From Plotosus lineatus (Eukaryota; Chordata; Actinopteri; Siluriformes; Plotosidae), in the NCBI GenBank assembly GCA_024760905.1, contig CM045733.1:40590001-40654000 (forward strand): a stretch of 64,000 nucleotides of DNA. Reading direction: 5' to 3'. Below, one piece after another: positions 32,521 through 43,783 of this stretch. Below the pieces are notes generated by a model. The model worked only from the letters and a program-made list of their open reading frames with translations, did no database searches and had not been told where the DNA came from. The position numbers were made by a program, and so were the translations under genes. Position 1 is the stretch's first letter. The number at the start of each line of letters is the position of its first letter.

Positions 32521-33095
32521 ATGTCGCGGAGTTCTCACAGTCAAATTGTTTCTTTGTTTGTTTTAATTTGTTTTATTTGTTGTTTTGTTTGTTTATATTT
32601 TGCTCTATGCTCATCTACGACCGGTCAACTCTACTACAGCTATATAATCAGAGTATCTTCGGGCGTGTATAACTAAGCACGATCAACCGCTAGCATTGAG
32701 CTCCCATGGCATATAATCTCAAGATAGAAGTTGTTGCTGCTTAGTTGCCTGAAGCTGCTCATAGCTGTAGCAGGGTCGACTGATCATAGACGAGCATAGT
32801 GCAAAACATGAACAAACAAATAAGACAAATTAAAATGAACAAAGAAACAATTTGACTCTGAGAACTCTGCCTGGGCTTAGCCGGAAACCGCTAGCTAACC
32901 ACTAGCATTGAGCTCTCATAGCATATAAGCTCAAGATAGACGTTGTTGCGTGCTTAGTTGCCTGAAGCTGAAGCTGCTCATAGCTGTAGTAGGGTCGACC
33001 GATCATAGACGAGCATAGTGCAAAACACGAACAAACAAATAAAGCAAATTAAAACAAAAAATTTAAAAATTTGACTCTTAGAACTCCGCGACGTT

Positions 33096-33127
33096 GCCCT
33101 CTAGGCAGCGCCATCTTGAAGACGTCA
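33096..33127 (-). promoter_or_regulatory. mirrored CRE/YY1/CTCF-like cluster in right palindrome arm
   Basis: On the plus strand: GCCCTCTAG (33096-33104), CGCCATCTT (33109-33117) and GACGTCA (33121-33127), the reverse of the cluster in the left arm. Confidence 0.45.
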
Positions 33128-33769
33128 CTCCAAGTTCAATGTAAAAGGACATGAAGCGTAATAAAGTTTATCTTTTTGGTATGATTTGTTAAACATGCTA
33201 CAGAACATAAAATCTCATACACAAACATTCTCAGAATTAACTTAGGTACTGTACTGGAATAATAATTGAAAAAGTCTTTAAAATGAGTGCTTTACAACAG
33301 TATATGCTGTATAATGTTTATATTTTATCATCAATAAAAATAAGAGTAAAAATTGAAAAGTTTTTCTTAATCATTACTATATTTTACTACATTAATACTG
33401 TATTAATGAGTAAGACTGTCTATAGAATGTGTTTAAGAAGCATATTTTAGTGCATGTAATAGATACATAGTATTTTACTTCCGGCTGCTCATTCGCACAT
33501 GTGACGTGATACATGGGGTTTTACTTCCGGGTACAGAACTCGGGAGGGCTCGGAACCGAACCCCTGCGAATGTCGAAGGCCTACTGTATAATAGCTATGT
33601 ACCGATAATGTTAATGTTTCATTTCTAGAATTATAAATAGACTCTTATACTTTATTTTTACATTCATGACTGTTGCTCTTTTTTTTTTTTTTTATTGAAT
33701 TACAGTACTTTTATTGTCTCTATTGTTATACATGTGTTCATAGTATTTAGTTGTTAGTGATTAATTATT

Positions 33770-33890
33770 CATTAACATCTTTTCTAAGCCACCTCATCCT
33801 ATTTAAAGTTGCAGGGAGGCTGATGCCAATCTCAGCCTCTGGGCGAGAACAGGGTACACGCTGGCCAGCTCACCAGGCCATCGTTGTTTT
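33770..33890 (-). mobile_element. SINE family C tail fragment
   Basis: CATTAACATCTTTTCTAAGCC through CTCAGCCTCTGGGCGAGAAC to CTCACCAGGCCATC, a degenerate family C 3' region. Confidence 0.65.
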
Positions 33891-34059
33891 AAAGATTAAG
33901 ATAAGAGATTTTTATTGTCACTGTTGCATGAACAATGAAAATAGTTTTAGCAACTCTTCGTTTAGCAGCAGTTCAAAAAACAGTACACAAAAGACAATGA
34001 AGTGACTACACTGAGCTGTACATGTGCATATACCTACATATACATATATACGCATACCT

Positions 34060-34395
34060 AGGGCAGTGCTGGCCTGGTGGTAAAGGGCGCTGGATCACTG
34101 ATCCTAAAGTTGGGGATTCGAGTCCCACTCTCCACAAGGTTGTCACTGTCCCCCCTAGTTCAGCCAACTGGTTTATCAAAGGCCAGCCATGTCTCTCATT
34201 GTCTATGGTGAGAGGTTCATGTAAAAGAACCATTGCTGACTTTCGTAAAGCTGTGAGAGTGTTTCCGTCCCTTGCTAAAAGGTTGTGTCAGGAAGGGCAT
34301 CCGACGTAAAAACCTATGCCAAATCAAATATGCGAATTAGATGATTTGCTGTGGCGACCCCTGAAAAAGGGCAAAAGCGGAAAGGAAAAGAAGAA
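34060..34395 (+). mobile_element. SINE family A, full copy
   Basis: Head GGCAGTGCTGGCCTGGTGGT, B box GATTCGAGTCC near 34114-34125, body, LINE 5'UTR-like segment GTTGTGTCAGGAAGGGCATC, and the LINE 3' end with GCGACCCCTGAAAAAGGGC. It is the copy most similar to the LINE-B leader. Confidence 0.9.
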
Positions 34396-34566
34396 GACAT
34401 ATCGACACATGCATTTGTTCTTCATACAGCTATATATCTATTCATATATTCACACATATGCAGAAAGGTGAATGGCATGTCATAGTTGCATGATGTACAT
34501 CGGGTAAGATCTAGAGCTTTTAATTATCAGGTGCATGGTGCTGAAATGTTATGATGTTTGGGACCC

Positions 34567-34830
34567 CCTCCCCAGTGCAGCTAACTGGGTTACCAAAGGC
34601 CAATCATGTTTCTTACTGTCTATGGTAAGAGGCTTGTATAAGAACCATTTCTGACTTTCAGCAAGAGTAGCTGCATAGCCGTCAGTGTGTTTTTGCCCTA
34701 CGGTGGCCTGGTGAGCTGTCCAGGGTGTAGTCTGCCCTTGCCCAGAGTTGGCTGAGATGGTTGCCAGCCTCCCCATGACTCTAAGTAGGATTAAGCAGTT
34801 CAGGAAATAATTGAATGAATGTTCAAGACC
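34567..34830 (+). mobile_element. chimeric SINE: family A body, family C tail
   Basis: CCCAGTGCAGCTAACTGGGT through GTAGCTGCATAGCCGTCAGTG is family A body. After GTGTTTTTGCCCTACGGTGG it becomes family C (GAGCTGTCCAGGGTGTAGTC ... GTAGGATTAAGCAGTTCAGG, then GAATGAATG). The junction falls just before the LINE 5'UTR-like part of family A, at about the same place as in the copy at 14386. Confidence 0.7.
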
Positions 34831-34916
34831 TGTTCTTAACATGAGTATTGCAGTTGAACACAAATATCAAACTGTCCAGGAAGATGGTCTGAATGATGTT
34901 TATTCAGTCAGTGTGT

Positions 34917-34945
34917 GTGATGGTGGTGGTGGTGGTGGTGGTGGG
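34917..34945. repeat. (GGT)n microsatellite
   Basis: About eight GGT units. Confidence 0.95.
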
Positions 34946-35540
34946 GTTACACGTTTAACGGCTTATGGGTAAAAGCTGCTCTTGAACTGGTTTATTTTTC
35001 TTTTTAGTGTCCTATAACTTTTTCCGGTGGGGAGAGGGGAGAAAACGGGGTGTCCAGGGTGTGGTGTCCCTGATAATTCCACTGGCTCTCCTCTGAAGTC
35101 TGTCAGTGTAAATGTCACTGAGGAGGGTGTAGTTCCAATTACCCGCTCTGCTGTGCTCATCACCTGCTGCAAGGCCTTCCTGTCCTCTGCAAGACCACAC
35201 TGTACAGCAAGAGGTCAGGAGGCTCTCTATGGTGGCGTGGTAAAAGTTCATCCGTTGGGGTCAGGTAGATGAGCTTTCTGTGTAAGTACATCTTTTGTTG
35301 TGCTTTCCCCACCTGGTGGGAAATGTTTGTGGTACAGGTGAAGCCAGCGGAGATGTGAGAAACTTGAAGCAAGAAACTTGAAGCATTCCACCCTCTGTAC
35401 CTCCTCTCCATCAATGTAGAGGTCAGAGTGCTCAGCTTGTTTCGATCTCCTGAAGTCCATTATTATCTCCTTGGCTTTGGATGTGTTTAGTTCCAGATTG
35501 TTGTTGTGGCACCATGCTGGACCTTCTTCCTGTAAACTGA
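34946..35540 (-). pseudogene. LINE RT C-terminal fragment (Rex1/CR1-like)
   Basis: On the minus strand the order is NNLELNTSKAKEIIMDFRRS, YIDGEEVQRVECFKFLASS, KKAHLPD-like sequence, NFYHATIESLLTSCCTVW, then TDRLQRRASGIIRDTT and SPLPTGKSYRTLK. These are the blocks downstream of the RT catalytic box in fish Rex1/CR1-type elements. Frame changes break it into at least three pieces. The catalytic region and 5' part are absent, as is usual for 5'-truncated LINE insertions. Confidence 0.8.
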
Positions 35541-35555
35541 CTCAATTTTATATTA

Positions 35556-35577
35556 TTATTATTATTATTATTATTAC
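35556..35577. repeat. (ATT)n microsatellite
   Basis: About seven ATT units between the LINE fragment and the next SINE. Confidence 0.9.
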
Positions 35578-35626
35578 AAAGTGGGTCTGGCATTTGCTTG
35601 TGTTTTGGTATTCATGTTTTCTGACT

Positions 35627-35958
35627 GGGCGGAACGATGGCATTGTAGTTGTAGGTTCACCTCACACAAGCAGGTCCTGGGTTCAAGTCCCTATCTTGGG
35701 CATCTTTGTGTAGAGTTTCATGTTCTTCAGATGTTTATGTGAATTTTCTCTGGGTACTCCAGGTAGGCCCATGCAAATTAGGTCAATTGGCTTTCCCAAA
35801 TTACTACTCGGTGTGAGCGTGAATGTGAGCGGTTTCGTGGAGGTTAACCCTGCAACAATGTGTGTGTTCACAGTATGTCCTGCCTTCATCGGTTATGATA
35901 GGCTTCAGCCTACTCCCATTTTTGGTAGGATCCAGTGGTTTGCAAATGGGTGAATAAG
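35627..35958 (+). mobile_element. SINE family C, diverged full copy
   Basis: Head GGGCGGAACGATGGCATTGTAG, B box GGGTTCAAGTCCC near 35679-35692, body ATCTTTGTGTAGAGTTTCATG, and tail with GGTAGGATCCAGTGGTTTGC. Older-looking than the copy at 23961. Confidence 0.7.
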
Positions 35959-36639
35959 AGTGACTAATGATTTTGAAGTATGGGGGTTTTTTGGACACCA
36001 TCGTTTTTACTGCTTGGTTGAAAAGACTGGTCTTTTTTTTAACACAGACTGAATGCAGCTTTTTGGTTTAATGGCAAAGTCGCTAGCAGGTCTCTGGGGT
36101 GACGCCTGATGCATTCTATTTCGGTCATGTCATAGCAAGACAATTGAAATATGTAAAGAAGAAGGTAATACTGTAGCGACATCTTAAGAATTAGCAAACA
36201 TTATGATAGGTTGTGGAGCTCTTAACTAGCATCAATCTAATTTCATTCATAACTTTATAAGCACATCACAGTCATACATTCTCATCTCTCTTTCTCTTGC
36301 TCTCTCTCTGGGTTTGTTAATATTCATGTGGCAGCACGGGTGTGATTAAGTCCACTCTGCAGGTAAAGAGGAGTCCAGTAAAGCCAACAGGTTAGTGACT
36401 GAATGCACTTGTGGAAAATTAAAATACGGATTTATGTGCTCTGTGTGTAGACAGATAGATAGAAAGGCAGTCGGTCAGTGAGGAGATGAAAACTTGAGAG
36501 ATAGTGTTGAAAGCAATGAACTTATGTGTTGACTGGTGCATTAAAAACAATGAAAAGAGCACATTTTAGTGGCTATGTCAATAAACATAGTGGTCTATCT
36601 GTGTGACTCCAAGTCTCTCATGTCCTGAACTTGAAAATC
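35959..36639. other. no recognised feature
   Basis: Mixed-composition sequence without a recognisable protein or repeat. Confidence 0.5.
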
Positions 36640-36830
36640 TCATTCATTCATTCATTCATTTATTTTCTGAACTGCTTAACCCTAATTAGGGTCACGGGGA
36701 GGCTGGTGTCCATTTCAGCTGACTCCGGGCGACGGTGGGGTACACCCTGGACAGCTCGCCAGGCCATCGCAGGGCCAACACTTACACAACCATTCACACT
36801 TATGGGAGATCTGGAACAGCCAATTAACGT
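36640..36830 (-). mobile_element. SINE family C 3' half
   Basis: CATTCATTCATTCATTTATTTTC followed by TGAACTGCTTAACCCTAATT and ACAGCTCGCCAGGCCATCGC: the L2-like tail on the minus strand, truncated in the body. Confidence 0.8.
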
Positions 36831-36833
36831 ACC

Positions 36834-37200
36834 CTATTTTTCAGACTTTAAGGCATACTTAAAAGCCTTTAATCTTCAAAAAATTTGGACGGTATACTTT
36901 ATAATCCGGTGCACCTTATGAGTGGATGAAGCCGCATGGCTCAATCTCACTAATACCGTCAAAACCCAAGTGAAGCAAACTAATTCAGAGCTTATCATCA
37001 TTCGGGTGGATTAACCAAAGAGCGCCAACCGCTTGATATTGGTCGTAGGTTAGAGGGATCCAGGCTTTATGTCCAAATACCATCATTACTGCTTTCGTAG
37101 TCGGGTGACTTGCTGAGTAATACGTGAGTGACTGAGAGAGGTTTACGTCACTGTCACGAGAACGGAAGACTTTTTCCACCTAACCTCCATCTCTACCGAC
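36834..37200. mobile_element. fragment of a TATTTTCCG-type DNA element
   Basis: ACCCTATTTTTCAGACTTTAAGG and TACTTTATAATCCGGTGCACC look like the terminus of the TIR family that also bounds 15467-17115. The other end was not found; the right limit is a guess. Confidence 0.45.
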
Positions 37201-37612
37201 CATCTGTCTTGTTATGAGGATGAATCTACTACAGACTATTTTGTAATTGTTCCATCTTGTCCTTCTTTGTCTCACTAGATGCTCAGCGCTTCATTATAAA
37301 CATCATCCTGACCTTTACTGCATATTTAAGGAATAACCTCTGGTGAACGGGTCTCATAAACTGAGGATATGTTAATGGGATGACGGGGACTAAAGGTAAG
37401 GTAATGGGAATTTTTATTAGTACCTGTAGATAGATTTGTTTTGCAGCCCACAAGATCATGGCATCCACTGAAATAAAATATAGGCGCAACATAAAAGACC
37501 TACCAGACACATTAAAAATTTCCTCAACACATTATAAAAGCAAAAAACAAGAAATAATAAATATTAAGAACATGTAAAATAATGATTAATTTACGGACAG
37601 ACGTTCTAGGTG
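37201..37612. other. no recognised feature
   Basis: AT-rich, no supported gene. Confidence 0.5.
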
Positions 37613-37708
37613 AGCAGTGGTGGTGTAGTGGTATAGGGCACTGGATCGCTGATCCAAAGGTTAGGGGTTCAAGTCCCACTCTCCATAAGGTTGTCATTTT
37701 TTTTTTTT
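37613..37708 (+). mobile_element. SINE family A head only
   Basis: GCAGTGGTGGTGTAGTGGTATAGG with a B box GGTTCAAGTCCC near 37666, then TTGTCA followed by a 16-T run and unrelated sequence. The whole body and tail are missing. Confidence 0.8.
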
Positions 37709-37715
37709 TTTGGGC

Positions 37716-38395
37716 ATTGAGGGGTTCTGGTTTGGTGGCAATAGGATTTCATCTCTGCTTTTTACAGATGATGTTGTCCTTTTGGTTTCACCAAGCTGGG
37801 ACCTTCAGCTCTCGCTGAAGCAAGTGTGAAGTGGCTGAAATGAGAATCAGCTTCTCCAAGTCCGAGTACATGGCTCTCATCTGGAAAAGGGTGGAATACA
37901 CCCTCCTGGTCTGGAACAAGGTCCTGCCACAAGTGGAGGAGTTCAAGTATCTCAGGGTCGTGTTCATGATTGAGGGACGAATGGACTACGGAATCAACAG
38001 GTGGATCGGTGCAGCCGCTGCTTTGGGTAGTGGCCAAAAGAACAAGATCGCAAATACAAGCGGCTGAAATGAGCTTCCTTCACAGGTTGACAGGGCTCTC
38101 CCTTACAGTGAGGATGAGAAGTTCTGTCATCTGGAAGGAGCTCAGAGTAGAACCACTGCTCATCTGTATCAAGAAGAGCCAGTTGAGGGGCTCGGGCATA
38201 TGCCTTCTGAACACCTCCCTGTTGTGGTGTTTCAGGCATGTCCAACTGGAAAGAGACCCCTGGTTAGACCCAGAACACACTGGATGGACTGCATCTCTCA
38301 GCTTCTCCGGGAACACTGCTGGACCTCACTGTTTAGGTTGTTGCCAATGTGACCCGACCCTGGATTAAGTGGAAGAACAAATGAATGTATGTATA
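37716..38395 (+). pseudogene. LINE RT fragment (Rex3-like, RTE clade)
   Basis: The catalytic box region reads LLFTDDVVLLVSPSWDLQ near 37760 (Phe-Thr-Asp-Asp instead of Phe-Ala-Asp-Asp). KRVEYTLLVWNKVLPQVEEFKYL follows in pieces, then KRTRSQIQAAEMSFLHRLTG and RMRSSVIWKELRVEPLLICI. It ends with GACCCTGGATTAAGTGGAAG and a degenerate ATG-rich tail. About 35 residues normally found between GAASAV... and the RSRIQAAEM block are missing. Blocks of this kind are typical of fish Rex3; the exact name is from memory. Confidence 0.72.
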
Positions 38396-38827
38396 AATTT
38401 GCTCAAAGTTCCCCTAATCTAGTTCCTCAAGACTAACTCGTAACTTATTGATATGAAGGTGTATAATTGATGACAATGAGACAAATAATAATTAATGAGC
38501 TATTGATTAATTAATCGATTTGCTACCAAATTCCACATGATTTTTCTTTTGTACTTAATATTTAGAATTTAATCTTTACACTTGGTACACTGTTAGAAAA
38601 TGCTTTCTTCCGTGTTTTTTTTATATTTTCTTCTTCTAAATCCTTCAACACAGAACTTTTTTTGTTTAATAAATAAAATATTCTGAGTAAAACCCTTCGG
38701 GAAGTTGAAAATTATCTAATGAATCCCAAAAGAACCCTTAAAGAACCTTTATTTACGAGAGCATCTATTAACTAGTTATTGGTTTATTAAAAAAATTACA
38801 ATTATTATTGATAAATTAATTAATGTC
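38396..38827. other. no recognised feature; AT-rich
   Basis: ATTAAT-rich sequence with no coding potential. Confidence 0.55.
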
Positions 38828-38955
38828 CCCTGTGATGGCCTGGCGAGCTGTTCAAAGTGTACCCCACCTTCACCCATAGTCAGCTAACATGGGCACTCTG
38901 ATTAGGATTACGATGATAAGAAAAATGATTCATGAAGATTCAGAAAATTAATGAA
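38828..38955 (+). mobile_element. SINE family C tail fragment
   Basis: CTGTGATGGCCTGGCGAGCTG, GTGTACCCCACCTTCACCC, then a degenerate end. Confidence 0.7.
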
Positions 38956-39077
38956 TATTTTAATCTATCAAAGGGGGTTTTTCATATAATATTTTCTAGT
39001 GGGAAACATTTTACTACAGGGATCTAAAAGTAGAACATTTTTTGGGAGAACTCGTGAGAAGTCCTGAGGACCCTTAA

Positions 39078-39729
39078 CCTTCAAGCGACCGAGTGGGGTC
39101 ATACATGACCTCGGGTATACACATTCGAGCGCCATTTTTTAAATTTTAATCGGAAAAAAGTTTCCTACCAAAAATTTGTCAATCTATTTGTCCTGCATTT
39201 GTTCATATAATTTTGTGAGGACCGGCCAATCCATGTGGTGAGTTTAATCCAAACTTGTGCGGGTCATTTATGACCACAGGAAGATCTGAGGTTTTTGGCA
39301 TTATATCTTCAGATGGTATTGATGGTACTTCATTGTGAGAGTGACATGTTTCAGATAGTTCAGCCATATAATTATTATTTCTATGAGCATATCTAAATTA
39401 TCCTACCACATTGTAATACATATTTTATGCAAATTAAATTTACTTTCTATGATTTGTTTTCATTTTTGATGCAAAGAAAAAAATGCTGAGAAATAAAAGG
39501 TAACATGCATATTACAAGATGTCCCAGACAAGGGTTGTGTAAATAAATATCATATTGTTCTATAATTGTGTATTTTTGCTGCTTTTTTGTAAAAATATAT
39601 AAAATTCCATACCTTATTACATAAGATGATGGACAAATATATTAGAGAGTGAAATAAATATGAAGAACCCCAAAACAATAATTTATATAGAAATATTCCT
39701 ATATAAAGTCAGTCTTGGTCACTTGAGGG
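39078..39729. mobile_element. piggyBac-type MITE with TTAA flanks
   Basis: TTAA occurs at both borders (39074-39077 and 39730-39733). Inner ends are CCTTCAAGCGACCGAGTGG and, from the right inward, CCCTCAAGTGACCAAGACTG. The 652 bp have no coding capacity. TTAA target duplication is the hallmark of piggyBac. Two GGTCA-N4-TGACC palindromes (39097-39110, 39262-39275) lie inside. Confidence 0.85.
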
Positions 39730-39733
39730 TTAA

Positions 39734-42194
39734 AGAGTAGAAAAAGCCTCACAGAGCCTTTTTTCTCAGGTTTATCTGGAAACCATTTTTTTGGAAACTA
39801 CAAGCATTTTACTTATTGACAGAACCCTGAAAGAAACCATCCATCTGAGAACCTTTTATTCAAGAGTGTGTGTTAAACTGAAAGGTGTGTGACAGAGCAT
39901 CCGAAAAACTGTTCACCCTTGTGTTCCTCTTGGTACCTTGAATCTGTCAGGTAAGGGTTCTTTCTGGGCTCTTTACACCATTTTTAAGGCTCTGGTCCTG
40001 GATGGGTTCTGTCGCAGTGTCTTGATTTTAATAGAATATCACATAAAACATTTTAAAGTCCAATAAATTTAAAGAAAAATAAAAAAAAATTAAAATAAAA
40101 TGTCTCACAGGCATATCAGACAGAACCAATCAAAATTCTCTCATCAAAATAAAATTAATTAATTAAAAATAATAATGACGGTCTAACATCCAGACTGTCA
40201 TTTCTACTCTTTGTGTGTCCTGTCATCTCAGCGCCACGCATGTACTGCTACTTTATTGACGCACTTACCCTCAGAGCATGCTTTAGAAGGAGCACACGAG
40301 CGAGTACGAAGCGTTAATCCTCAACTTAATAGCGGCGAGTCTAGGTAATAAGGAAATAATGATTGTACATCACGAGGCACAGATTGGAGGAGGAACGCTC
40401 AACATTAACTCTTCAGGCGATGTGAGGACCTCAGAATGGAGCTAATCAGAGAAAGAAGAAGCTTCGCGAGAGAAAGATGAAGATGTTGATGTGACACAGC
40501 AGGTTTCTCATGACAATCTGAGCTCTGAAAGATGTTTACGCATGTGACAAACCTTCTTACCAGAACCGTCTAATCCAATAATGAACAGATTTTATTTTAA
40601 TTTTTTTTAAGGAAAATGGAGATGTACAGTTTATTGAATATGTGGTGCTCCACAAAGAAAAAAAATCATTAATTTGACCTTGATTTTTTCTGTAGCCTCC
40701 ACACATCTTCATAGAACATAACATGGAAATAAGCAAAGGTCCAAAAATCTCAAGCACCCATAAAACCAACTCAGCATATTTCCACATGAGATGCTTGAAA
40801 TTATTATATCCACACACATTGGATATGAGCAATCACACACTCTGACTGTTCCTTCTATTACCAAAGATTTGTTTTTTTTTAATGTTTGGGGAAGTGGTCT
40901 CCAGTTTCAGTGATTTTGTAACTTTAAGTTCTCCGATGTGTATCAGGACAAATGAGTATTCATATTATTGTTTTATTTATTTGGTTTTGTCTTGACATTA
41001 TTTTGAGGAAACCAAAAAAATTCAGACTGAGTGAAAAATAAAAAGCTCCAAAATGGTTTATGTATCTCAACTTCATTATTCAGTGTTTTCCTGCAACACA
41101 CTGCAACAAAATGTTTTATTCACTTCGTGTAACTTAAGCATCAGGTGACACACCCATGTAGAATTTGGTGCTTTTCCAAATAAAATGTATAAGAAAAAAA
41201 TGACTCTGGAATAATACGAATGTATTATTTTTATATTTAAAAAGGCTGCAGTCGTGAATCATGTGGAGCAACCAGGACTCTTCATCCACACTAAAGCAAT
41301 CAGTGTCACCTCAGAGCTTCTCATTACCATTTCTGTTTCATAGTAAACACCTAACAGTTGTTGCTTGCTCAATATGCGTCTCATTGCCTTCCTAAAATTA
41401 AAACGAGTACATGAGGACAAATGTGTTGACTCGTCTTTTTTTAGCTCCACAAACTCCCCCAAAAAATAAGGATGAAAAAGGTCACATGACTAAACAGATT
41501 GAGTTGCAACCCATTTTTTTGTGTTCCAGGATTATATGGTGATACTGGTTGCCGTAACAACGGCACTTAGTGGGGAAAACTGGGTTACCAGGCAGATGGC
41601 ACGCTATTACCATGGCAACCAGGTCAGGGCTCAGAAGAAAGGCATCATTTAGGCCCAATGTGTTCAAAAACACACATTAACTCCATTTATGAGGCTCGGC
41701 ATGTCAGTGTGTGACCCTTTCAACCATCAAATCACTCTGATTCTTCTTTCAAAAGGCCAATTTTTTTCATACGCTACTAGTTTTATCCATGTTTATAGTA
41801 TATTGTACATTATGTGGGAATTACAAAATGCACATTTTATTACATTTATGTTTTTAGAAAAATGTCTCTGAGGTACGACTCGTGTATATCATTTGTGTGT
41901 CTTGTTATCTTCTTAAAAATGTCTATTAAAATTTTGTCCATTATTAGTATAATATTTCACAACTTTTAAAATTTGTTGGGTTATGATTTACTTCTCTGGA
42001 GGGAGATTTCTTTTTTATTCATTTTAGACCTTTTTATTGTTACTAAAATCTCTAGGCAGTTTTTTCTAAAGAACTATATCTTTCATTGAAGAAAAATAAT
42101 ATTTATAAATATTGCACATTATTATATCAGAATGGTGGGAATTGTAATGTGTGGGGTTATTACAGAAATGCATACAATGTCAAGAAAGTGGTGT
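39734..42194. other. long stretch without genes; possibly unique host DNA
   Basis: 2.4 kb with no transposon signature I can recognise, unusual in this window. Reading frames here (for example 40557-40832 and 41482-41673 on minus) resemble no known protein. Two RFX-like X-box motifs lie at 41548-41561 and 41607-41619. Confidence 0.45.
41548..41619. promoter_or_regulatory. pair of RFX X-box-like motifs
   Basis: GTTGCCGTAACAAC (41548-41561) and TTACCATGGCAAC (41607-41619, in reverse GTTGCCATGGTAA) are close to the RFX consensus GTTGCCATGGCAAC. Function is inference; no nearby transcript start is visible. Confidence 0.4.
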
Positions 42195-42260
42195 ACACTG
42201 TGCAGTCATAATATTAGGAACACTAACAGGTGAAGAGAATAACATTAGTTATTAGAGGCC
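42195..42260. mobile_element. short Tc1-like fragment
   Basis: TGTGCAGTCATAATATTAGGAAC then CTAACAGGTGAAGAGAATAAC resembles the start of a fish Tc1 family. Too short for certainty. Confidence 0.4.
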
Positions 42261-42605
42261 CCATACTGACCATGGAGAATATTTACTTGTCTAAGGACGC
42301 ATGTATTCTTTTATATCATGTGGACAGCCAGGTGAATGTGTGTATATTTGTACCACTAACTTTGGGAAGCGGTGATACTGTGATGTATTATGGGGGGAAT
42401 TAAAAACCTTTGAAGCAGGCTAAAAATATGCTTTATGGTGTTTATAAGACTTGTTCTTGGAGAGAAACTTTACACCCTGTAAGCCTGCATATAGACATCA
42501 CATCTAATGCTGGAAGGGTAACAGATTTCAAGAAAAACACACAATAATGAACTCATTCCTGTTACAGGTGACCTTATCACTCAGTCCCACTGGTATTTCC
42601 CAAAT

Positions 42606-42614
42606 GAGAACCCC

Positions 42615-42650
<36 letters not shown>

Positions 42651-42802
42651 ACACACACACACACACACATACAAGAGGTTCAGTCGAGCTCTGCTTCCCT
42701 GCTCTCACCTCTCCTGATTGAATATGTTCAATTAAGCCTTGTAACCAGATTCAGGCTGAACAGTTAATCCTGCAACACCTGCAGCCTCACAGGTTGAGTC
42801 AA

Positions 42803-42836
<34 letters not shown>

Positions 42837-42837
42837 G
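42606..42837. repeat. two (CA)n microsatellites
   Basis: CA runs at about 42615-42670 (one interruption) and 42806-42835. Confidence 0.95.
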
Positions 42838-43239
42838 TCATATAAAAGGCCAGATAAAGTCATCCTCATCAGACTGCAGATTCACGTGTTGTCTCAGATC
42901 TCACTGTAGGGTGGAGACTTGCCTTGCTTTTGTTATCATTACATGTGAAATTCAGAGAATTATAAGGTTCTGAGAGTTCACATTTATGTCACAGAATATT
43001 AAAGGTTCCTACTATTTTGGAAGCAAAGTGTTCAGCAGTTGTACATGATTTATATGATTTTTTTTTTTTTTAGAAAACAACAGCAGTGCAGAAAGCAGCA
43101 TTTGCATTCAGTGAAGAAAGAATACCACCGTCATGCTAAGATACATTTATTTTTAAGACATTTCTACATTTTTAAAGTTGCACAAACTGAGAATCCATCT
43201 GATTACCAGAGAAACCATCATGAGTTTTTTCAATAAACA

Positions 43240-43562
43240 CTCTCACTTACCTAACTGAATAATCCACTTAGGATTGCGAGGAGGCTGGGGGCCTATCACT
43301 GGGCGAAGGTAGGGTACACCCTGAAGAGCTTGTCAATCCAACACAGGACAATACAACCATTAACACTCACACCTAGTGACAATTTGGAAGCGTTATTAAG
43401 AGTTAGTAAGCCTAATGTATTTGGGCTGTGGTAGGAAATTGGAGTACCTGGAAGAAGCCCACTCAGGCATATGGAGAATGCACAAGCTCCACACAGCATT
43501 GATTACACCCAAGACTCAAACCCAGGACTTTCATGCTGTGAGTTGGGCATGGTAACACTACT
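43240..43562 (-). mobile_element. SINE family C, diverged
   Basis: Minus-strand copy: tail at left (ACTGAATAATCCACTTAGG), middle GTACACCCTGAAGAGCTTG, head at right (AACCCAGGACTTTCATGCTG; GGCATGGTAACACTAC). Confidence 0.75.
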
Positions 43563-43564
43563 TA

Positions 43565-43738
43565 CTTTTATATTTACAGCATTTGGCAGACCCTCTTATA
43601 AAGAGTGACTTAGAATTATCATTTTTTATACAACTGAGCAATTGAGGGTTAAGGGCCCAACACTGGGGATAGGAGGGATTGAACCGCTGACTTTTGGATC
43701 AGTTACCTGCCTTATCCACTAAGTTACCACTGCCCTAC
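43565..43738 (-). mobile_element. SINE family D
   Basis: TTTACAGCATTTGGCAGACC tail and GAGGGTTAAGGGCCCAACAC body, with the tRNA-like head at right (TTATCCACTAAGTTACCACTG). Same family and orientation as 17118-17320. Confidence 0.75.
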
Positions 43739-43783
43739 TTTACACTTTTATTATATTAATTTAAACATAAAAGAAAAAAATTA

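Larger units (their letters stand above)
32014..33586. mobile_element. pogo/Tigger-type non-autonomous element with large palindrome
   Basis: Ends CAGTAGGCCCTTGGCTATTC and, from the right inward, CAGTAGGCCTTCGACATTCG, both with TA outside (32012-32013, 33587-33588). This terminus is of the Tigger type. Inside, an inverted repeat of about 300 bp per arm (about 32341-32650 against 32975-33285) surrounds two direct repeats (about 32686-32870 and 32895-33100). No transposase is seen. Its right third matches 140-267 and part of it matches 54640-54725. Confidence 0.8.
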
